Positions 59,639 through 64,000 of a stretch of DNA of 64,000 nt are shown here, piece after piece; position 1 is the first letter of the stretch, and each line of letters starts with the position of its first letter. The position numbers and the translations under genes were made by a program. The stretch lies in contig NZ_VOBG01000025.1 of the NCBI RefSeq assembly GCF_008369295.1, positions 1 to 64,000 on the forward strand, written 5' to 3'. This DNA is from Pseudomonas sp. ANT_H4 (GTDB taxonomy: Bacteria; Pseudomonadota; Gammaproteobacteria; Pseudomonadales; Pseudomonadaceae). Below the pieces are notes generated by a model. It was given only the letters and a program-made list of their open reading frames with translations. It did no database searches and was not told where the DNA came from.

Positions 59639-60202
59639 TTAGATCTTGCCGACCAGGTCCAGGGAAGGAGCCAGAGTGGCCTCGCCTTCTTTCCACTTGG
59701 CTGGGCAGACTTCACCTGGGTGAGCAGCAACGTACTGAGCGGCCTTGATTTTGCGCAGCAGCTCGGAAGCGTCACGGCCAACGCCGCCGTCGTTCAGTTC
59801 AACGATTTTGATCTGACCTTCTGGGTTGATCACAAAAGTGCCGCGATCCGCCAGGCCAGCTTCTTCAATCAGTACATCGAAGTTGCGGGAGATGGTCAGG
59901 GTTGGATCGCCGATCATGGTGTACTGGATTTTGCTGATGGCTGGCGAAGTGTTGTGCCAGGCCGCGTGGGCAAAATGGGTGTCGGTGGACACGCTGTAGA
60001 TTTCGACGCCCAGTTTCTGGAATTCGGCGTAGTTGTCAGCCAGATCTTCCAGTTCGGTTGGGCAGACGAAGGTGAAGTCGGCTGGGTAGAAGAATACGAC
60101 AGACCACTTGCCTTTCAGGTCAGCGTCCGACACGTCTACGAAGTTGCCGTTTTTGTAAGCGGTGGCTTTAAACGGTTTTACTTGGCTGTTGATGATAGGC
60201 AT
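59639..60202 (-). CDS. ahpC: Alkyl hydroperoxide reductase subunit C (peroxiredoxin)
   Basis: The 187-residue 2-Cys peroxiredoxin has the peroxidatic Cys in FYPADFTFVCPTELEDLADN (about 47), SVSTDTHFAHAAWHN, and the resolving Cys in AHPGEVCPAKWKEGEATL (about 166). It starts MPIINSQVKPFKATAYKNGN with GGAGAGTC upstream. It reduces hydroperoxides in the cytoplasm, recycled by AhpF. Confidence 0.97.
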   Translation of the reverse strand: MPIINSQVKPFKATAYKNGNFVDVSDADLKGKWSVVFFYPADFTFVCPTELEDLADNYAEFQKLGVEIYSVSTDTHFAHAAWHNTSPAISKIQYTMIGDPTLTISRNFDVLIEEAGLADRGTFVINPEGQIKIVELNDGGVGRDASELLRKIKAAQYVAAHPGEVCPAKWKEGEATLAPSLDLVGKI

Positions 60203-60335
60203 CGTTGACTCTCCGTCAGGGGTTAAGAAGTTGATGAGATGAATCCTACCCAGTCTCGCGGTCGATGGCTCATTGGCAAACCTGATGCTGACGATTGGTT
60301 TTCGCTATCAACGGACTGTATTAATAGAAGAAATT

Positions 60336-61268
60336 TCAAATCAGCTTGTCATTGGTCACGGTCATGCCGAGAAAAGGCGTTGCTTCAACATAGCGCATGG
60401 CGGATTTCATGTCCTTCCAGCCGACGTAACTCATCAACGACTTCAAATCCCAACCACTGCGATGGGCCCATGTGGCAAAGCCGCGTCGCAGCGAGTGGCT
60501 GGTGTACTGCTCGGCGGCAATCCCTGCACGCTCCAGAGCCTGGCGCAACAACGGGATCACGCTGTTGGGATGCAAGCCCTCCTCACTCAAGTTGCCCCAG
60601 CGATCGATGCCGCGAAACACCGGGCCACGCACCAGGGCCGACGCGCTGAGCCATTCGCTGTAGGCCTGGACTGGGCACAAGCGCAGCAAGGCTGGGGTTT
60701 GGTAAGTCTTACCGAGGTTTTCCCGGTCGCTTTTGCTGCGAGGCAAATACAGGCTGATCCCCGAGCCGGGCACCGCTTGCACGTGCTCGATAGTAACTCG
60801 GCACAGTTCATCACTGCGAAAGCCACGCCAGAAACCCAGCAGGATCAGGGCCGCATCGCGCTTGGCGCGCAGCCATCCTGGCTGATCATCAACGCTTCTT
60901 GCCTCATTGCCTTCGCGTTCAAGCCACTCAACAACCTGTTCCAGATGCTGGAGCTGCAAGGGTTGCGCCTGTTTTTCCTGGGCCGGGTGCAAGGCGCGAA
61001 TGCCCTTCAATACCTTGCGCACTACCGGGGCCTTGGTCGGATCGGGAAACCCCTGGCTGGTGTGCCACTGCGCCAAGGCAGAAAGACGCAGCTTCAGGGT
61101 GTTGACCGACAACACGCCAGCGTGCGCCACCAGATAGCGCGCCACGCTGTCGCTGGTGGCCGGCAGGAAGCCACCCCAGCTCACCTCAAAGTGTTCGATG
61201 GCCGCGCGGTAGCTGCGACGGGTGTTGTCGCGGGTGGCCGCGTTTAGATAGCGATCCAGCTCGCTCAC
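60336..61268 (-). CDS. Tyrosine recombinase, TnpS (cointegrate resolvase)-like
   Basis: The 310-residue recombinase has an N-terminal SAM-like core-binding domain (TRRSYRAAIEHFEVSWGGFL, VNTLKLRLSALAQWHTSQGF). The catalytic residues are Arg in LLGFWRGFRSDELCRV (about 165), HxxR in TSHSLRRGFATWAHR (about 270), Trp/His position in SYVGWKDMKSAM and Tyr in RYVEATPFLG. It lies divergent to a KfrA/TnpT-like gene, the arrangement of the tnpS-tnpT resolution pair of Tn4651. Here it sits among core genes with no transposase nearby. Confidence 0.85.
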   Translation of the reverse strand: MSELDRYLNAATRDNTRRSYRAAIEHFEVSWGGFLPATSDSVARYLVAHAGVLSVNTLKLRLSALAQWHTSQGFPDPTKAPVVRKVLKGIRALHPAQEKQAQPLQLQHLEQVVEWLEREGNEARSVDDQPGWLRAKRDAALILLGFWRGFRSDELCRVTIEHVQAVPGSGISLYLPRSKSDRENLGKTYQTPALLRLCPVQAYSEWLSASALVRGPVFRGIDRWGNLSEEGLHPNSVIPLLRQALERAGIAAEQYTSHSLRRGFATWAHRSGWDLKSLMSYVGWKDMKSAMRYVEATPFLGMTVTNDKLI

Positions 61269-61381
61269 GGCGAAGACCTTATGTGTACGGCCATTGGGTG
61301 AGAACCCTTCAAAAATGCTTATGACACGGGATAATACGCCAATATCCCAGCTGTTAAATCACCAATTTAAATGAATATCTT

Positions 61382-61410
61382 ATCGTGATACAGTATGTAT
61401 ATACATACTA
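61382..61410. promoter_or_regulatory. Palindromic site between the recombinase and KfrA-like genes
   Basis: AGTATGTATATACATACT is a perfect 18-bp palindrome in the 173-bp divergent region, flanked by CGTGATAC and ACGTAACAC. In tnpS/tnpT systems the recombination site lies between the two genes, so this is a candidate rst-like site or an operator of the KfrA-like protein. Confidence 0.6.
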
Positions 61411-61441
61411 CGTAACACAGTACGAAATCGACGGAGACTCC

Positions 61442-62449
61442 ATGGCTCGTGGTGGCATTAACAAAGCAGTCGTTCAAACGGCCCGCCTGGCGATCATCGC
61501 CCGCGGCGAAAACCCCAGCATCGACGCGGTACGCATCGAAATGGGCAATACCGGCTCGAAAACCACGATTCACCGCTATTTGAAAGAACTGGACGAAAGC
61601 GACTCCCGGCAAACCATTACCCAGGCGCCTATCGATGACGAGCTGGCAGAGCTGGTGGCGCAGCTGGCCCAGCGCCTCAAGGACAAAGCCCAGGAACCCA
61701 TTGATCATGCCCTGGCGCAATTCGAACAGCAGAAGAGCGCCCTGCTCGCCCAGCTTGAAGAACTGGGACTGACTCACGGGCAACTCAAGCAGCAGTGCGA
61801 TATACAAGCCGCAGCACTGGCCGATGAAAGCGCCAAACTGCAGAGCACCCGCTCTAGCCTGCAGACCGAACAAACCCGCAATGCAGGCCTGAGCCAGGCC
61901 TGCAGTGATTACGAACTACGGATCAACGACAAGGACGAGCAGGTTCGCTCACTGGAAGAAAAGCACCTGCATGCGCGAGATGCACTGGAGCATTACCGCA
62001 ACGCGATCAAGGATCAGCGCGAGCAGGAGCAGCGGCGTCATGAGGGTCAGTTGCAGCAGGTGCAGGCAGAACTGCGTCAGGCGCAGCAGAGCGCAATGGT
62101 GCGCCAGGACGAGATCACCCAATTGCACCGCGATAACGAGCGGCTGCTGATTGAGCATCGCGTTACCATAAAGGAGCTGGGCACACTGCAAGAGCAGTCC
62201 CGCAAGGACCGTGAGCAACAGCGCCAACTGAGCGAACAGGTCAGCCTGATCGATAGCGAGCGCACGCTTCTCCAGGAACGCCTGCGCGTCGCCCTGCTGG
62301 AAACTCAGTCACGCCAGGAGGCGCTGACCGAACACCAGCAGACCAACAAGACTCTGGAACTGAATCTGGCCAAAGCCCAGGCCAGTATCGAAACGTTGCG
62401 CCTGGCGGCCGTCGTTGCGACGGCGCCAGAGGCAACTGCCAAGGACTGA
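61442..62449 (+). CDS. KfrA/TnpT-like DNA-binding coiled-coil protein
   Basis: The start at 61442 (MARGGINKAVVQTARLAIIA) is an in-frame ATG preceded by ACGGAGACTCC, with an upstream ATG-less extension rejected. The N-terminal 60 residues form the KfrA helix-turn-helix (ARGENPSIDAVRIEMGNTGS, KTTIHRYLKELDE). The remaining 270 are one long coiled coil (e.g. LRQAQQSAMVRQDEITQLHR). TnpT of Tn4651 has this layout and aids cointegrate resolution with TnpS. Its stop abuts the gor stop. Confidence 0.85.
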   Translation: MARGGINKAVVQTARLAIIARGENPSIDAVRIEMGNTGSKTTIHRYLKELDESDSRQTITQAPIDDELAELVAQLAQRLKDKAQEPIDHALAQFEQQKSALLAQLEELGLTHGQLKQQCDIQAAALADESAKLQSTRSSLQTEQTRNAGLSQACSDYELRINDKDEQVRSLEEKHLHARDALEHYRNAIKDQREQEQRRHEGQLQQVQAELRQAQQSAMVRQDEITQLHRDNERLLIEHRVTIKELGTLQEQSRKDREQQRQLSEQVSLIDSERTLLQERLRVALLETQSRQEALTEHQQTNKTLELNLAKAQASIETLRLAAVVATAPEATAKD

Positions 62450-63808
62450 TTAGCCAGCCACAGGCGTGCGCATGGTGACGAACTCTTCCGCGGCCGTCGG
62501 GTGCACGCCGATGGTTTCATCGAAATGTTGCTTGGTCGCACCCGCCTTGAGGGCGATCGCCAGGCCCTGGATGATCTCGCCGGAATCCGGCCCGACCATG
62601 TGGCAACCCAGGACCTTGTCGGTCTCGGCGTCCACCACCAGCTTCATCAACGTACGTTCCTGGCAGTCGGTCAGGGTCAGCTTCATCGGCCGGAAACGGC
62701 TTTCGAATATCTGCACCTTATGACCGTCAGCCTTTGCCTGCTCTTCGCTCAAGCCGACAGTGCCGATATTCGGCAAGCTGAACACCGCCGTCGGAATCAT
62801 CGCGTAATCCACCGGGCGATACTGTTCAGGCTTGAACAGGCGGCGAGCCACAGCCATGCCTTCAGCCAATGCTACAGGCGTCAGCTGCACACGCCCGATG
62901 ACATCGCCAATGGCCAGGATCGACGATTCGGCAGTCTGGTACAGATCATCGACTTCGACGAAACCGCGCTTGTCCAGCTTGACCTTGGTGTTTTCCAACC
63001 CCAGGTTGTCGAGCATCGGCCGCCGGCCGGTAGCGTAGAACACGCAATCAGCCTCCAGCACGCGACCGTCTTTCAAGGTGGCCTTGAGGCTGCCATCGGC
63101 CTGCTTGTCGATGCGCTCGATATCGGCATTAAATTGCAGGTCCAGACCACGCTTGGTTAGCTCTTCCTGCAAATGCTTGCGTACCGCGCCATCAAAACCG
63201 CGCAGAAACAGGTCGCCGCGATACAGCAAGGTAGTCTGGGCACCCAGGCCATGGAAAATCCCGGCGAACTCCACCGCGATGTAACCACCGCCCACCACCA
63301 GCACGCGCTTGGGCAGCTCTTTAAGGAAGAAGGCCTCATTGGAGCCAATGGCATGCTCGCCCCCCGGAATTTCCGGGATCTGCGGCCAGCCACCGGTGGC
63401 AATCAGAATATGTTTGGCGGTGAAGCGTTCACCGTTGATTTCCACCTGATGCGGATCCACCAGCCGCGCATGCCCCTCATGCAAGGTCACGCCACTGTTG
63501 ACCAGCAGGTTGCGATAAATGCCATTGAGGCGATTGATCTCGCGATCCTTATTGGCAATCAAGGTCGCCCAATCAAAATTCGCCTCCCCAAGGGACCAGC
63601 CGAAACCACTGGCTTGCTCGAAGTCTTCGGCGAAGTGCGCGCCATACACCAGCAGCTTTTTTGGCACGCAACCAACGTTGACGCAGGTGCCACCCAGGTA
63701 GCGGCTTTCCGCCACGGCCACCTTGGCTCCAAACCCGGCAGCAAACCGCGCAGCCCGCACACCGCCAGAACCGGCGCCAATTACATAAAGATCAAAATCG
63801 TAGGCCAT
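62450..63808 (-). CDS. gor: Glutathione reductase
   Basis: The 452-residue flavoenzyme has the FAD motif VIGAGSGGVRAARFAAGFGA, redox-active disulfide in RYLGGTCVNVGCVPKKLLVY (residues about 42-47), the NADPH motif VVGGGYIAVEFAGIFHGLGA, FAD motif ILAIGDVIGRVQLTPVALAE and the C-terminal catalytic His in ETIGVHPTAAEEFVTMRTPV. It regenerates reduced glutathione. The gene follows galU on the minus strand. Confidence 0.97.
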   Translation of the reverse strand: MAYDFDLYVIGAGSGGVRAARFAAGFGAKVAVAESRYLGGTCVNVGCVPKKLLVYGAHFAEDFEQASGFGWSLGEANFDWATLIANKDREINRLNGIYRNLLVNSGVTLHEGHARLVDPHQVEINGERFTAKHILIATGGWPQIPEIPGGEHAIGSNEAFFLKELPKRVLVVGGGYIAVEFAGIFHGLGAQTTLLYRGDLFLRGFDGAVRKHLQEELTKRGLDLQFNADIERIDKQADGSLKATLKDGRVLEADCVFYATGRRPMLDNLGLENTKVKLDKRGFVEVDDLYQTAESSILAIGDVIGRVQLTPVALAEGMAVARRLFKPEQYRPVDYAMIPTAVFSLPNIGTVGLSEEQAKADGHKVQIFESRFRPMKLTLTDCQERTLMKLVVDAETDKVLGCHMVGPDSGEIIQGLAIALKAGATKQHFDETIGVHPTAAEEFVTMRTPVAG

Positions 63809-63891
63809 TTCACTCTCCTCGGCAGGACATCAGCATACCTGCTGCCATTCACTAGGCAATACATGACCCGAAATACGGACCCGGAAAAAAA

Positions 63892-63915
63892 GAAAGCCAC
63901 CCGAAGGTGGCTTTC
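63892..63915. terminator. Terminator between galU and gor
   Basis: GAAAGCCACC and GGTGGCTTTC pair around CGAA, with runs on both sides. Confidence 0.88.
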
Positions 63916-63940
63916 TTGAGATCAAGCAGGCAACCGTGAA

Positions 63941-64000
63941 TCAGTAAGCCTTGCCGGTTTTGTAGAAGTGTTCGAAGCAGAAGTTGGTCGCTTCGATGTA
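63941..64000 (-). CDS. galU: UTP-glucose-1-phosphate uridylyltransferase GalU, C-terminal end
   Basis: The last 19 codons read YIEATNFCFEHFYKTGKAY followed by TGA. This is the C-terminus of Pseudomonas GalU, and the rest lies beyond the window. GalU makes UDP-glucose. The galU-gor order is as expected for the genus, and the intervening terminator separates the two. Confidence 0.85.
   Translation of the reverse strand, partial: YIEATNFCFEHFYKTGKAY

Overview
The window reads as a chromosome segment of a Pseudomonas of the fluorescens lineage. The right third carries typical Pseudomonas core genes (hpd, ahpC/ahpF, gor-galU, a MvaT-type H-NS protein, gloA) with Pseudomonas-style GTGGGAGC/GCTCCCAC repeats. 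The left two thirds are a heavy-metal island built from mobile-element debris. Assignment is by protein recognition only; no search was run.

Layout. 1-1.75 kb: IS66 accessory genes, a truncated tyrosine integrase, and a Tn3-family terminal repeat with the first codons of its transposase. 1.9-10.8 kb: copper block one, with copRS-copC-copD on the minus strand and, divergently, a PtrA-like protein, a cupredoxin, a DUF2933 protein, a Cu+ P-type ATPase and a YVTN beta-propeller protein. 11.06-14.39 kb: a 3.33-kb cassette carrying dmeR-dmeF (Co/Ni sensor and efflux) between 35-bp perfect inverted repeats and 5-bp target duplications, without a transposase. 14.4-29.5 kb: copZ behind a CueR-type promoter, an orphan flgB, a second PtrA-like gene, copA-(His-rich)-copB, a cytochrome c split by an IS5-family element, copG, a broken MFS gene and a CusCBA efflux operon. 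29.5-30.6 kb: IstB remnant and a 5' fragment of a group II intron. 30.6-37.9 kb: OprD porin, two PtrA/DUF2790 proteins, a four-helix copper protein, a DUF305 protein, a thioredoxin-reductase-like enzyme, a catalase-like protein and a partial duplication of the porin region. 38-43.5 kb: decayed DNA (IS5 remnant, KfrA-like tail, COG4313 remnant, prophage lysis genes, an internally deleted ccoN and an interrupted ccoQ). 43.6-64 kb: mostly ordinary core genes.

How it works together. Ten copies of a CTGACAn5GTAAT-type box lie upstream of copR, the PtrA-like genes, the cupredoxin, copA, the cus operon, the porin and the four-helix protein gene. The island therefore looks like one CopR regulon. It covers periplasmic copper oxidation and binding (CopA, CopB, CopC, cupredoxin, PtrA-like, Csp-like, DUF305), export from the cytoplasm (ATPase, CopZ), trans-envelope efflux (CusCBA with a CusF-like domain fused to CusB) and outer-membrane permeability (OprD). 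dmeRF adds cobalt/nickel export.

The most notable items are the transposase-less dmeRF cassette, the repeated use of one PtrA-type N-terminus on different C-terminal domains, the group II intron fragment lying exactly behind the porin terminator, and a chromosomal tnpS/tnpT-like recombinase pair (60.3-62.4 kb) around a palindromic site.
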